From Fistularia commersonii (taxonomy: Eukaryota; Chordata; Actinopteri; Syngnathiformes; Fistulariidae): a stretch of 64,000 bases of DNA. Below are positions 10,858 to 25,470 of this stretch, one piece after another; within the stretch, counting starts at the first letter, position 1; every line of letters begins with the position of its first letter. The notes under the pieces were generated by a model. That model had not been told where the DNA came from, ran no database searches, and saw only the letters and a list, made by a program, of their open reading frames with translations. The position numbers and the translations under genes were made by a program. The stretch spans positions 13,710,956 through 13,774,955 of the forward strand of contig JBBMNZ010000014.1 in assembly GCA_037954325.1 (NCBI GenBank), read 5' to 3'.

Positions 10858-13800
10858 TAAGTCCCTTTAAGCAACATTTCTTTTTCGTTTCTTTTAATTA
10901 ACGTCTCTTTTCAAACATCTTACTCTCCTATTTTACAATATTCTTTTTGTGAGTCAAGATTTCTGTCAATCTAAGGGGCCTTACCTCCTCCTCTGATCCC
11001 TGTCCTCTGTGTAGAGTCTGTTGTCATTATTCAGCTGTTAGTCTCCTTGTCGCCTTTAGATTAACAGTCACTTCACCATAGGTCCTGTTGTCAGTCATGT
11101 TATCCCAGTGTGCTACCAATGACATAACTGTCATCCTCTGCTCTGCCCCTCACTCCCTGAATACTACAACTGTAATACTGGATGTTGACATCACCTGCCA
11201 TGTCAGCTACAGAAACATAGGGAGATGATTTACTTACGTGCATAGTGAAGCCATTTATGTGATAAATTATCAATTTTTAAAGGAAATGTTTCAACAACTT
11301 TTAGCCCCTCCATTTCTTTGCTTATTTCTTTGTAATGCAGAGCATGTTAATGGGATCTTTTTCCATGTTTTACCTCAAACTGTAAGTTAAGTGCGATATG
11401 AAAAACAGTCATAGCTGATTGTTAGAAATATAAGACTCAGTCTAACATTCAAACAGAGTCAGCCATTAGTATATTCCTAAAATTTAAATGTTACCATGTA
11501 ATTAGGGAGCTTTAATGAAGCCAGTGTGTGGAATAAGGGCATATTACATCGACAAGCATGCTCTGACTAACCAACAAAGGGGAGAGCTGGAGCCAAAGCA
11601 GAACAGTGAAATGTATGCACTTGGGGCCAATTATGTGGGCTGCTGCTAACGATGATTTTTTTTTTAAGGCACACAAAGTATAGGTGGGAGAGGGGAGAGG
11701 GTTTACTTCATAGAGAGCCAGGAAGGAGGAGAGGAAGGGGCTAAAGGTGGGCGTCAGAGGTGGCGGCTGTTGAATAGAAAAGAGCGGACATGACAATTAG
11801 GAGTTAAGAAGAAAGGGGAGGATACGGACAAGGGGGAGGGAGGCCGGAGGTGGTGCGAGATAAATAGGATGGGGATATGCATAGAGGTGTCGGGGACGTA
11901 ATAAGAGAAGAAAGAAGAGGAAGGCTCTGGATGAATTAATAAAAAAACATGTTATCAAAGGAGACATGACAGAACACCGGTTATGAATGAGAAATGATAG
12001 TGATACAAAATACGAGGAAATCTGACGTTTTTTTGGCTCATGGTCGAGATCGGAGGGGGGCACATTTTAGCAGAAGATGAGCTGATGAGTGAAAAAGAGA
12101 GTGGGGTATAACCAAGTTAAAGATAAAGATAAAATGTTGAACAAGGTTTCTTGGGGGTTTGAGATTTTTATGATATGAGCATTCTGTTCATAGTGATTGG
12201 CTGTGGCTATGAAATAGACTTCATACAAATAGACATCAACAAATACATAAATAAGTATGTTATACTGTTTCTCTCAAGAATAGCATGAAACTGTGTGATT
12301 TAATATCATATTCTTAATCTCAAGTAGGTAAAGGAAGGATTATACTGACTCAATGTATAGGGCATATTTTGAAAAAGGCAAGACTAAATAAGAAGAGTTG
12401 GAAAAGAAAGAACATGTTCATTTGTGTATTGTAAAGAAATGTTAGTTGCTGAGAATGCTTGAATGTGTCCCAGATGTTAATGTACTGTTCCTTATTCCAC
12501 ATCAGTCTTGAAGCATCGCAGGGTCATTCTTTGAGCTTATTCATTTGATTGCGCCAAAGCTACAAAACATCTTCACTGGCTTCCCTAAACTGCGACCTGT
12601 TCAGATAGGAGTGTTTTCCGCATGGCCAAGTGATGGCTAATGATTCTGTTGATTGGTCAGTGTCTCAAGACCCTATTACAATAGCTGCTGAATGTAGCAA
12701 TATTGTTTTGGCGTTATATAGCAGCAAAAAATGAGACAGACAGAATTGGGGCAATGCTGTGTGTCCACTTATTATATTATAAGGCACTTTGGACAACTTC
12801 TGATGTGCAGTCACCTATACATATTATAAAACTATAGGCTGCAATTTTGGGGGACATGTCTAGTCACAAACAAAAATTACAAAAATGTATAACACCTTGT
12901 GCTATGCTTTGAAATAAATAGTAGGACTTTGCCATTTCCAATTACATGGGATGTGTCTAACTCCATCCTGGTGTTTCAGAATTACATTTTCAGAATCAAC
13001 CTGCCACTGACCCTATATTTCATTTAGCAACCTCCAACCATTCTATTTCTGGTATATATGTTGTTGAACTCCTCCTTGGCTATGTGATACAACAGCAACC
13101 TCCCTTTAAGCATGGTCAGTGGAAATGATCACACTGATGATGATGATGATGATGAGGGGTTGCTTAAAGGGAAGTTTACACAAGAGATTTTTAATGGGCC
13201 ATAAGACAGGCAAGCTCTGTTCTTTGGGCGAATAGTTATAAGTACATTTTACAGAATTTTTGAGTGCATTTTGCTGTTAAACACAGAGTTACTCATAGGA
13301 CAGGATTTTTATCTGTGGGGTTCTAATTCACCTGGAGTGGAACATAACATTGATTTTATGGCTGGCGCCAACATCTGAACAACAAACTTTATGTTTTTTC
13401 CTATTATCCACACCATGGTTTGGACAAGGTTTCACACTTTGTAATTTGGGGTCAGATCAAAATAGAAAGTCCAAAAGGATGACTCAAACAAGGCATGGAT
13501 GAAAATGGTCAAACATTCCCATACACATACTGCTTGAATTTGTTAGACATTCCAATTGATAGCTTCTTTTGGGCTACTTTCTCTCTAGAAGCCTAAATTA
13601 CTTGCTTCTGATGTGGAACCCTCCATTTTGGGTCTGCAGAGTGTTCCTTTGCTGGTCATGAAAAGGTCATATTGCTGAATTAATTCTGTTACAATGGAAC
13701 CCATCAACTCTATATGATGCTGTTGTGTTTATGAGTGTTGCCTCATCAGTGGGATGCCATTTTTATTCACATTGTGGTGTAGATTCATACCAGCATTCTT

Positions 13801-15507
13801 AATAAGTTCAGTAAAATACCAAAATGCGATTACAGGGTCATTTTAATGGTGATATTGTGGAACATGTGATTTCTGAAACATGGCAAAGTAGGAAACATTC
13901 ACAAAATCTGGTTACAATCATAAAAGTTATGAGACATAAACCATGGAATAGAATTTAAGTCTTACTTAAATTGGCTTTGTAGCTGATGAAATTACAGAAA
14001 TAGATGTTCAAAGGGCACCAATACACAAACTGAGAATTTACTGAATAGTTCCCCCTTGTCATGGTGGCTGTCTCCACTGTGGCTATAAATACTTAAAAAA
14101 AAAAAAACATTTTTTGTGCTTTGTTTTCCCTTTCAGTTGCATCATTTTGCGAGATGGATTATTTTCCGACGTTACATATGTTATGATAGTTCCAGTGTTC
14201 AGCCATTTCCATAACTGTTTTTGAAGATCTGATAGTAAAACACTATAAAGCAAATTCTGATTTTGCTCTTCACGGTATGATAGCACAATTAAACTCACAT
14301 TGAAATAACAAGTGTGACTGTGGCTTCATTCACATCCATAATGATTGTTTTTGATTGGTTTCATGCTCATGCTGCTTCAATAGACTTTGTGAAATAGAGG
14401 CAATTGATGGAGAGAGGGTGTCACCATAAAATGAACACGAGCTGATCACACTGCAAACACATTTAATCGTTCCATTTTCAGTCTTTGGTTTTGAGAATTA
14501 CATATCCACTTTTGGCGTGTTGGAAGTGTTGGAAGCTTAATTTGAATGTTTTTTTCTTGAGTGTAAGATGTAGATTGTCGAAGTTCTGAAAGGTTTTCTT
14601 ATCACAGCATTAATTCTGTTTGCTGACTGGTGTCCCTTACCGGCTGGTTTGACAAACACCTGTGTATGCGGTCAGATCATTCCAAGATCTGTAATTGATC
14701 AGCAGTTATGAGGTTATTTGGCACAGTGACATATTTCCAATGACTGACATTTCCTAAAGTATGGCTTTTAAAGATTGAATCAACCCAATAGCAAGGAAAC
14801 TGTGAAACAGACAGAGGTGGTGTCATTGCCAAACACAGATAGGTAAGTAGTACAAACAGTGATTTGCATCTGTGTCAGTAAACTAAACTTTAAACCACTG
14901 TTAGAAAGGCAAGTACTATATTTTTCAACAACCAATGGGTATATAGCTGGAAAACTCTTAATGGAGTAAACTGTTTTAAAGTTAACTGTGAAAGTGAACC
15001 GTATGTTCTGGTACCACATATCACTAAGACTTGGTAGCGGTATGCACTACCAGGAAGATGGGATGGGAGAGCTATAAGATCTGTATTTAAGTTCAATGCA
15101 AAATCAGTAGGAGAATAAACAGTTGTGTTTTTTGTTATTTTGTTAAATGTTAACGATATAAAACAGTTCTGAAAAGAAACTGCTTATGACCTAATGATTG
15201 GAGATTTCACTCAGCAGCACAAGTGCGCATACAAGTCTACTTCCGAAGCACAGTGGTCAGCCATCGGGTTCAGTGCATATGATTAAATGTACTGGGGCGT
15301 TTATACACAACTGGTTCACATACTTCAAGAAACACTGCTTGTGCTGGGACAGGGACAGCAATAAATTACATCAACAAAACTCCACGTATTCCTGTGGCAG
15401 GCCTACAGGTAGCCAACAGTAAAATATTGAAATTATTTGATTTATTTTCATTTTGACTTTGCTACTTTAAAATCCATAAAAGAAAGGAGATGAAGGTTTT
15501 GGGAAAA

Positions 15508-15508
<1 letters not shown>

Positions 15509-15582
<74 letters not shown>

Positions 15583-15588
15583 TTTTTT
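15509..15588. repeat. (TA)n tract followed by poly-T
   Basis: About 28 TA units run straight into about 24 T. The block lies beside the 3' end of the antisense SINE at 15600-15945, so it may have grown from that element's tail. Confidence 0.95.
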
Positions 15589-15599
15589 CGATATTCATT

Positions 15600-15945
15600 T
15601 TTTATATTTTCTTTACCTCTTACTCTATCCTATCCTGTACTCAAGGTTACAGGGGGGATGGAACGTATCCTAAGCACATCATGGACCAGTCAGCAGTCAA
15701 TCACAGGACCGCACATAGAGACATACAACTATTCAATATCTCATTGACATACCTGGGAAATTTAGGGTCTCCAATTCACTTACGGATGTTTTTGAACTGT
15801 GGGAGGACACCAGAGAACCCAGATGAAACACATGCAGATCCTGAGAGAATATGCAAACTCCACACAGAAAGGCCCTCTGTCAGAATTAAAACAGGACCCC
15901 TCTTTCTGGTTCCAGCATAATCACAGACCACTCTGCCAACATGCT
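15600..15945 (-). mobile_element. tRNA-derived SINE (teleost type), antisense, degenerate
   Basis: On the - strand the body shows CCTTTCTGTGTGGAGTTTGC, the landmark TCCTCCCACAGTTC, and a tail-side GATAGGATAGG-like segment. These are landmarks of a widespread fish SINE with a tRNA-like head. The head (about 15900-15945 reversed: GTTGGCAGAGTGGTCTG and GCTGGAACC) retains weak A- and B-box likeness. Its body tail matches the fragment at 62664-62745. The family name is not assigned. Confidence 0.65.
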
Positions 15946-16850
15946 GTCTTATTTATTAATTCTATCTATTTACCTATTATTTTACCAATCTCAATAAGTA
16001 TCAAGCTTTGAGTGTAAAGCAGACATTTCAAACAATAACTAATGTGCAGATTGTAGGTTAATTACTGGCAGTAAACTGTTGTTTGCTTTCTTTGAAAAAA
16101 ATTCCCATAAGATTCCATCATTATCATGGAAAACCTAGTATTAAAAATGATCTGATTGTCAGGAATAACAGCAAAAATTGAAAAAAATACAGGGAGAGGA
16201 AAAAAAACTCTAACCCTTAATGAATTTTATTGATCATAAAGCTTAAGCAAATGCCTTGGTGTTACAGTTCCGTGGCCCTGAAGGATTTATTTTTGATTTC
16301 TCCAAGAGAAAGGAGATGGAGACTATGTTAGACATTTTATTCTTGCATTTTGAGCAGTTCCATCAGGCAATTGATCGACATCCATATGTCTTCTTTGATT
16401 GTTGGGAGTTGAATTCAGAGTGATGGCAGTAGTTTATCTCTTGCAATCCAGAATATTTCCATTTTGCAGTAAGCATTTGGACATATGACACAGGTATAGT
16501 CGGTAAAATGTATTCGATCTCCATTCTATTTATTCAACCAGCACTCTAGGGTCCGGCACATTGAACAATGTTGGCCACCAAAATATAATAGGGCCAATTC
16601 ATTTTAAAGATTACAGTGGTGCTAATATATTGAATTAGCTGTTGTGAAAAAGGCATGTGGCATGTTTTTTTTTAGTTTTTCTTTCCCTCAGGTTTCATTT
16701 AATATTATTTTATACATCAAATAAGTAATCTTCCCCCCATGGTTGAAAGGTTTAGGTTAAGGTTTGGCTTCAAAACTCTGGATATAACTAAGTCCTATTG
16801 GCTTTGCAGATGTTTTCATGGCACACTTTCTGTGTCTCCACCCTGACCAG

Positions 16851-16997
16851 GAATGTGCTGGGGAGCCCCTCTTCATGCTTTATTGTGCCATCAAGCAGCA
16901 GATGGAGAAAGGACCTATAGACGCCATAACTGGAGAAGCCCGCTATTCCCTCAGTGAGGACAAGCTCATCAGGCAGCAGATTGACTACAAAACACTG
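16851..16997 (+). CDS. plxna1: plxna1 exon: ECAGEPLFMLYCAIKQQ segment
   Basis: The acceptor is cctgaccag before 16851, and the donor CTG|gttaga follows 16997. It is exactly 49 codons in phase 0 at both ends, residues 235-283: ECAGEPLFMLYCAIKQQMEK, GPIDAITGEARYSLSEDKLI, RQQIDYKTL. This ends the C1 half and leads into the inserted Rho-GTPase-binding domain. A longer open frame upstream (from about 16818) runs through the polypyrimidine tract and acceptor and is not coding. Confidence 0.95.
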
Positions 16998-17533
16998 GTT
17001 AGACAACTTGCTATGACTTTAGGCAGGTTTCTGTCCACTTTTGGGTGACTCACTGCACAAGTTGCAGTTCTACAATGCTGGATTTTTTTTTAAAAGCACA
17101 CTAATTAGCTGTAAAAATGTGTGAGCCACATCTCTTTAATTGGCCAGGGGTCTGCTGTGGGGGAGGACTTTCATCCAGGGTAAACATGAGGCTTCAGCAC
17201 CATTTGTGTTTGGAGGGAATGTGTGAACTATTGGCCAGCGTTTTTCACTTACTCTCTTTCCAAAACAAAGCTATTCAAGTTTGGAATGGAAATATACAGA
17301 CAAACATACTTGTCAGCAGGATCTGCTACATTTTTTTTTTTGATCTACACCCAAATGCACATGATGACTTATTCCGCTATACCCGCTAAAAAACATCAGA
17401 GGAAACTTTTAAAATAGCTACACTTTCATTTCAAATGCGTCAGATCCAAAATTTCAATCGTTGTCAAAATTTGGTGATTTGCTTCAATACAGGTTATGTT
17501 GTCTTCCCTTCTTCCCACCTGTTTCCCTGCCAG

Positions 17534-17693
17534 ACTCTGCACTGTGTGAACCCAGAGAATGAGAATGCCTCGGAGGTGACAGTCAAGTGTCTAAACTGTG
17601 ACACCATCACTCAGGTCAAAGAGAAGCTGCTTGATGCTGTGTACAAGGGCAGCCCCTACTCACAAAGGCCCAAGGCTTCAGATATGGACCTTG
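17534..17693 (+). CDS. plxna1: plxna1 exon: first part of the Rho-GTPase-binding domain
   Basis: The acceptor is ccctgccag before 17534, and the donor G|gtgagc follows 17693. It encodes TLHCVNPENENASEVTVKCL, NCDTITQVKEKLLDAVYKGS and PYSQRPKASDMDL, residues 284-337. This is the ubiquitin-like Rho-GTPase-binding domain (RBD) inserted between the two GAP halves. In mammalian plexin-As it binds Rac1, Rnd1 or RhoD. The CDTITQ and AVYKG residues look partly A2-like, but neighbouring exons favour A1. Confidence 0.93.
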
Positions 17694-19472
<1,779 letters not shown>

Positions 19473-19569
19473 GTAACAGATGGTTCAGTGATTGCCCTTG
19501 TGCCAAAGCAGAACTCTGCCTATAATATCTCCAACTCCTCCACCTTCACCAAGAGCCTCAGCAGATACG
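19473..19569 (+). CDS. plxna1: plxna1 exon: end of RBD and linker
   Basis: The acceptor is gatttgcag before 19473, and the donor G|gtaccc follows 19569. It encodes VTDGSVIALVPKQNSAYNIS then NSSTFTKSLSRY, residues 372-404. VTDGSVIALVPKQ is the last strand of the RBD. The serine/threonine-rich stretch after it is the flexible linker back to the GAP domain. FTKSLSRYE is the plexin-A1 form; A2 differs strongly here, so this exon carries much of the weight for the paralogue call. Confidence 0.93.
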
Positions 19570-21431
19570 GTACCCATACTCCTATTGAGCTGATTTAAAC
19601 TCACTCCAACAAAGATGCCAATTTCTCACTGCTTACCTACCTTTCACACTCTCCCCCTCCCTTCCTCTTTCATTTGCTGTGTCTCTTTGTTTATCATGGC
19701 CATGATTGGCCTCCATTCTCTCTCCTTTATTTGCCCCCTTTGAGTGAATAGCAATCCCTTTTATCCAGTGCTATCACCTCAGGCCAAGGCTATTGCACGG
19801 CTATTTCTAAGCAGTCTCTAAATGAGAGGCATAAAAGACGACACCTCAGCCCCCATCTGACAGAGTGAAAGAGGGAAAGACAGAGGACACTTGGCAGGCA
19901 GTGACAGACAAAGGCTCAGCATCAATATGCTACACTTCAGTGGAAAATTAAACCGTTTAGAAAATAAATTACTTTTCATACCAATAGTAAACAGGTTGCA
20001 AAGGGGTGATGTAGGCATTATTTTATCTGACGTATTTTTTCTGATTCTGAGGCGAGATTTTGTGTCTGCCCCCATTTTTCTCTCACTATCTCTTCTTCCT
20101 CTCTCTCTCTCTCTCTCTGTCTGTTTCTCAATTTATGTATTTGAGTTTCGGTACTAAAATAAAGAAGAAAATATTGAAATTCCTCACAACGCTATAATTT
20201 TTATTCAATCTAAAAACAGTAGGCATTGCAGTAGCCAAGCTTAACCTTCAATTATTCAACATTATTGAAATTATCAGAAATACCTGACTGTCTACTACAA
20301 TGAGTAAATACAATATCTGACATATATTAAAACCCGATCATGTGCAGGGGGACATTTGCAAAATGTTGGAAAATCTGTGAGCATGATGGCTTTGGAGCAG
20401 CTCAGGCCCCACTGGCAAAGGCAACAATAGAACTAGAAACCACCTCACTCAGCCTGTTTCACTTCACAAGCTTGAGCATTCCCATTACTCTCAATTTCAC
20501 CCCCCTCTCATGACCTTTTTTTTCTCCTCTGTCTATTTAGCTACCCTTCAACACACACACGCACACTGTTATGCACACCCATTCCTGTCAACTCCTCCAC
20601 CCTCCCCTCTCCAGCATCATCTCATCCTCCCCGTTTGCCTCACCTCACTGTTTCTGTCTCGTTCACTATCTCTGCCTCAACGGAACAGTCGTAGATATGC
20701 ATCTCCTTGCGTCGGTCTAATCAACTTTGACACTCAATCCATGAATAATGAAACAGTTGATGATAGAGAAGGGGAGGGGCAGCGAGGAACAGAGTGAGAG
20801 AATGTAAAAGTTTAGAGTATAAAATATATGCATTCTGTAAAGGATTATTATTTATGTACTACTTATGTACTACTACTAATATTACTGTCAAAAAATAAGG
20901 TGTTTGTGTTTTAGGGCACATACATGAGACAGTTAGTAGCCTTTTACAGATACCAGTATTTAAGGAAGGGCTATGATGTATTTGTGTATCTACATCCCCA
21001 GAAAGTTGAAAGTTAGACACCAGTATTTTGGAAAGTCTCATATGTGAAGACATGCAGACTGACTTTACTTTATGAATGCCCGATAGCAACAATAATTTAA
21101 AATGCGTTATGACAGTATCTAAGATCAAAACAACAAATACTCAAATGGGAGGATATAAACCTGAACACGTGTATACTTTGATTTCTTACCCACATAATGT
21201 AAAAATTCATCTTCAAATCTTTGCTCCCACTGTCAAACTAAAATGAGATCTCTCTTAACCAACTCTTATCAGTTTGAAGTCCTGCTGATTTTTATCTCAA
21301 GCCTTTTCTGCTCTAAAATTGCATTTCAGTGCCACTCACATTGTAGACATATCAACAATAGTAGTCATCGAAATTGTCTTAACATGAACAACATTTTTAT
21401 GGAGGCCCACAAAGACATGCGCACACAATAT

Positions 21432-21486
21432 CACACACACACGTACGCACACACACACACACACACAGACACACACACACACACAC
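21432..21486. repeat. (AC)n microsatellite, interrupted
   Basis: AC units broken by ACGTACGC and AGAC. Confidence 0.95.
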
Positions 21487-21601
21487 GGACTATACAAACA
21501 TCACATGCCTAGGCTCTTTGAGAATAAGTGAATAAAGATTTAGTTTAAAAGCCCCACATAAATAAATAAAATAATTAATCGTTAACAAAAGCAATAATAA
21601 A

Positions 21602-21602
<1 letters not shown>

Positions 21603-21654
<52 letters not shown>
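21603..21654. repeat. (AAT)n microsatellite
   Basis: About 17 ATA/AAT units. Confidence 0.95.
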
Positions 21655-21656
<2 letters not shown>

Positions 21657-21958
21657 GAAACTTACCACCTCTTTGTCAATACATTATTCTGAATAAGGAT
21701 TGATGTTTTGACTACAACATCTGTTGTCCATGTTACCTTTTACTCAGTGTCCAGATGCAGCTAGCATCAAGTCTATTGGATTTATTGATATTGTGAATTT
21801 CATTCTCCTAAGTGTCAGTACCTACTCCAGATGCCCTGTATTGGTCCCACTCTACTCATAAGGGTAATCACCAGCTTTTCTACCACTGAATCACATTGTT
21901 TCTGATGATAGCCGAGATAATTCCTCCAAACAATTGTGCCTTGTGTTTTTTAACACAG

Positions 21959-22149
21959 AGAGCATGTTGAGGACAGCCAGCAGTCCAGACAGTCTGCGTT
22001 CCCGAACACCCATGATCACTCCTGACCTGGAAAGTGGAACCAAATTGTGGCACTTGGTCAAGAACCATGACCATTCAGACCAGAGGGAGGGGGATCGAGG
22101 CAGCAAGATGGTCTCAGAGATCTACCTGACCAGGCTGCTGGCTACAAAA
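21959..22149 (+). CDS. plxna1: plxna1 exon: linker and start of GAP C2 half
   Basis: The acceptor is tttaacacag before 21959, and the donor AAA|gtaaga follows 22149. It encodes ESMLRTASSPDSLRSRTPMI, TPDLESGTKLWHLVKNHDHS, DQREGDRGSKMVSEIYLTRL and LATK, residues 404-467. TPDLESG and WHLVKNHDH begin the C2 half of the GAP domain. SMLRTASSPDSLRSRTP is serine-rich, and plexin-A1-like rather than A2-like. No stop or frameshift occurs. Confidence 0.95.
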
Positions 22150-22539
22150 GTAAGAAAAATGCAGCTGCAGTTTTGGAAAAAGTGATTCCAGGCGGGGCGA
22201 AAAATCCCTCAAGTGGGGAGGCAATAAACTCTTTTAATGGAATCTTTTCAGCAAAAGATTAAGGTAGAATGATCCACTTGGCATGTTTAATGCTCGAGGA
22301 AACTAAAACGTTCTCTGAAGGTTCATGAGAAGTATCAAAATGTATTATATTGCATCCTCAAACTCTGAGGTGATAAAAGATCCTGTACAGGGGCCTGGGG
22401 GAGGGGTCCGTCAAAAGAATATCCACCATGTAAGCTTTATGTGTCATAAAAGGTGAATAAACGAGGGTCGATGCTGTCGGGTGGCATTGACAAGGTCATT
22501 AAAAGTAGCAAATCCACAGGGAAGTAATATGGTAAATGG

Positions 22540-24870
22540 CAATTTTAGGCATACTCTTTGATGGGCCTAGCCTTGCCCCATATTAGGCAGCAGTGATGCA
22601 ATGCAGGCCTCTCAGCAGAAGATATGACTTTTTGGAGAATGGCAGTCCTTGATGTTAGCAATGGGGATGCTGCAGACTAGTGAAGAAAGCAATGGAAAAC
22701 CACTTTGCTATGTCACAATCGGAAATCCCAAGCCAAGGGGCCTATCCATTGTGTGAAGGACGTTCCTCATTTGGTAGGGTTTCTCATATGCCTCAGGTGA
22801 ATCACGAAAAAAAATCATCAAAAAACTTTATGCTGTAACTCTAATAAGAGTATCATCAGGATTGGAATTCGGAATGGAAGCACACTGTGCAGAATTGAAT
22901 TAAAGAACGGGAAACAGAATACAGACAGACTCAACATCAATATACTGGGCATAAATTAAACAAGGTGGCTAAACAATGGAGATTCTATGATATAACCTTT
23001 AAAAAATTATCTGGGCAGAACATACTAAACATGAAAGGTGTTTACTATGGCTTGTTAGGCTTGTTAATCGATCCTGACATTTTGTGTGTGTGTGTCTTGG
23101 TTACTGGATCTTGAGTGATGATTGTGTATATTGTAGGTGTGGAGAAAATCTTTCAACATAGCCATCATAGTAGTGATGTACCTACAGCAGACATCACCAA
23201 GAAGGATCCTGATGTCTTTAAGATATTTGAAGATTCCAAATCTCATTGCAAGTTACAGTAAATACAATTACTGTTGATATGGGAGAGCTCAATGCAATTT
23301 TGCACATTATCTGAAATGGTAGAACATGGGGCAGTTTGCTAATAAGGGTTATTTGTGCAACGCACCACCAAAGCATGGAAGAGGAGAGACTTTTTAAAAT
23401 CACATTCTCCCACTGTTACAGCCATTCTGACTATTGCCGCTGCCTCTGAATGAAATGTAAAGTCTAATCAGCGTGCAGTGCCGCTCCATCGGAAAAGCCC
23501 CTTTTTGGACAATTTTAGTCAGGTTGAAATCGCCTAAGTTCTCATACAATCTTATGTGAAATCTTTTTTTTTTTTTTTTAAAAAGGCATGTCGGTGCATT
23601 CTTTGTGGGTTCCGGGAGGACGTGCACATACGTGCTTTCGTCATTACGTTACCTGCTCAGGCTTATACAGACATGGTTTTGTCACACGGACAATGGTCAA
23701 GATGATGGAAAATTCCCAGAAGATCTGAGCAAGTCCATCTTCATTGCAATTCCAAAGAAAATCTGGTTCTGTGTACTGCAATCAGCATCGGAACAATCAG
23801 TGATATGAGCCATATCAGAACGATAACCCTCAGAAATTTCGTCCTCAGAGCAAGATGTGGGATAACACGTAAAAACACGTGGAAAAGAACAAGTTTGGAT
23901 TTGTTAAAGATACAGGCATTGGGAATGCCATTTGTGATTTGAGAACCATCACGGCAAAAAGAGGGGAATTGCAGAAAGATATTGTAAATATTTTTGATTT
24001 ATTGATTATAAAAAAAGTCTTAATAAAGTGAGACACAAGGACCTGTTTAAGATATTTGCAAACTCGACAGGACTGGTAACAATATCCTTTTGCTGTCAAG
24101 CTTGTATTGGAGCCAGTCTGTGTGCATTAGGTGTAAGACAGGTTGTGTAATGTCTCTGGATAAGTTTTCTACTATTACTGTGAATCTCAAAACACTCGAA
24201 GAGGTGTTAAAAAGTTGGAAAGTAAAATACCCTAAACTTGTGATATACAAACGACACAGTTTTACTGGCAGAATAAGTAGATGACCTTCAAAGACTCCTT
24301 ATTGTAGTGCTTACAGATAGTTTGCGGAGCGGATTATCAATAAACTACTAGGAGACAGAATGTACGGTTGTTTTAAAGACAAAAAAATCTACAAAATGTA
24401 ACCTTTGATTATTCTGCAGGTTTCTTTTTTCATTTACATTGGTGGCAGTGTCACAAGTGACTCAAGACACTGAGAATGAGATCAAGAGGATTGCAGTAAC
24501 AAAATAAGCTTTCTCCAAACTAGAGAACATTCCTAGGAATGGGACACGAAATATGAGTACCAGAATGTGTTTACTGAACTGTTTATCAGCCAGAGACTCT
24601 TGGTAAACAACATATGACATGAAAAGTTATTTAGAGAGTTGTGAAATCTGCTTCTTAAGGCAAATGTTTAGGATTGTCTGGGCAGATGATGTGAGCAATG
24701 AGGTTGTGCTATGAAAGGCTGTAAAAGATCTGAAGCTAATATGCAGGATAAGGAACAAGCCGATGTTTTTGGGTTTTTTTTGAGACATGGTGGGAGAGGA
24801 CTTAGAGAAACCTGGGATTGGCAGGAAATTTCAGGGAAAAAGGAGCAGAGAAAGGAAATAGATTATGTGG
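22540..24870 (+). mobile_element. Degenerate LINE with endonuclease and reverse transcriptase remnants, + strand
   Basis: Translations in several frames give, in order, pieces of one non-LTR retrotransposon polyprotein. Near 22900-22985: RLNINILG and TRWLNNGD, as in the apurinic endonuclease N-terminus. Near 23690-23765: FPEDLSKSIFIAIPKK, as at the start of a reverse transcriptase. Near 24095-24150: SLYWSQSVCIR. Near 24715-24790: RNKQADVFGFFLRHGG, the C-terminal part. Stops and frameshifts are frequent, so it is long dead. It is the only large LINE here on the + strand. It is similar to vertebrate LINEs often mis-annotated as craniofacial development protein 2-like; the clade is not assigned. 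Confidence 0.6.
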
Positions 24871-24874
24871 ATGA

Positions 24875-25470
24875 CCAGTCTTCCATCCATTCATCCATCT
24901 ATCCATCTTCTCCTACTTATCCGGAGTCAGGTCAGCGGGGGCAGCAACCGGAGCAGCCACATAGTCCAGCTCCTAAGGGGGAACTCCGAGGCGTTCCCAG
25001 GCCAGTATAGAGACGTAGTCTCTCCAGCGTGTCCTGGGTCTTCCCCATGGTCTCCTCCCCTCCTCCTCTCTTCCTGTGTCCAGGAGGCATCCTGACCAGA
25101 TGCCCGAGCCACCTCATCTGACTCCTCTCTATGCGGAGGAGCAGCGGCTCTACTCCGAGTTCCTCCCAGATGACCCAACTTCTCACCCTATCTCTAAACA
25201 AGAGTCTGGCCGCCCTGTGGAGGAAACTAATTTCGGCCTCTTGTATCTGCAATCTAGTTCTTTCAGTCACTACCCGCAGCTCGTGATCATAGGTGAGGGT
25301 GGGAATGTAGATTGACCGATAAATTGAGAGCTTCGCCTTCCATCTCAGCTCCCTATTAACCGCGACGCTTCAGACCCTGCACCGATCCGCCTGCGATCTC
25401 CCGCTCCATCCCAGCGTCACTCGTGAACAACACCCCGAGATCACCCCAGAGGTCTGAACACTTACTCAGA
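24875..25470 (-). mobile_element. Rex3 LINE (RTE clade), 3' end of reverse transcriptase ORF and GATG tail
   Basis: The - strand frame 24932-25270 reads MTERTRLQIQEAEISFLHRA, then GVEPLLLRIERSQMRWLGHL and VRMPPG, the C-terminal end of the Rex3 polyprotein. Further 5' (25280-25470) it holds the degenerate 'EREI' region. The 3' end (24875-24915 reversed) has GATGGATGGAT repeats, the usual Rex3 tail. The copy is 5'-truncated, as most LINEs are, and antisense to the plexin. The C-terminus is frameshifted near GHRKRGGG. Naming rests on remembered Rex3 sequence, not on a search. Confidence 0.75.

Larger units (their letters stand above)
19570..21958. other. plxna1: plxna1 intron, 2.4 kb
   Basis: Bounded by gtaccc and tttaacacag. 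It holds a (TC)n tract near 20099-20120, (AC)n at 21432-21486 and (AAT)n at 21603-21654. No mobile element was recognised. Confidence 0.7.

Noticed and set aside
11512..12063. Two adjacent - strand frames (94 and 88 codons)
   Set aside because: They come from a purine-rich tract and show Ser/Pro/Leu-rich low complexity without domain or splice evidence.
22540..24870. A host gene such as a craniofacial development protein 2-like gene
   Set aside because: That name is a common mis-annotation of LINE endonuclease ORFs; the remnants here are a dead retrotransposon with many stops.
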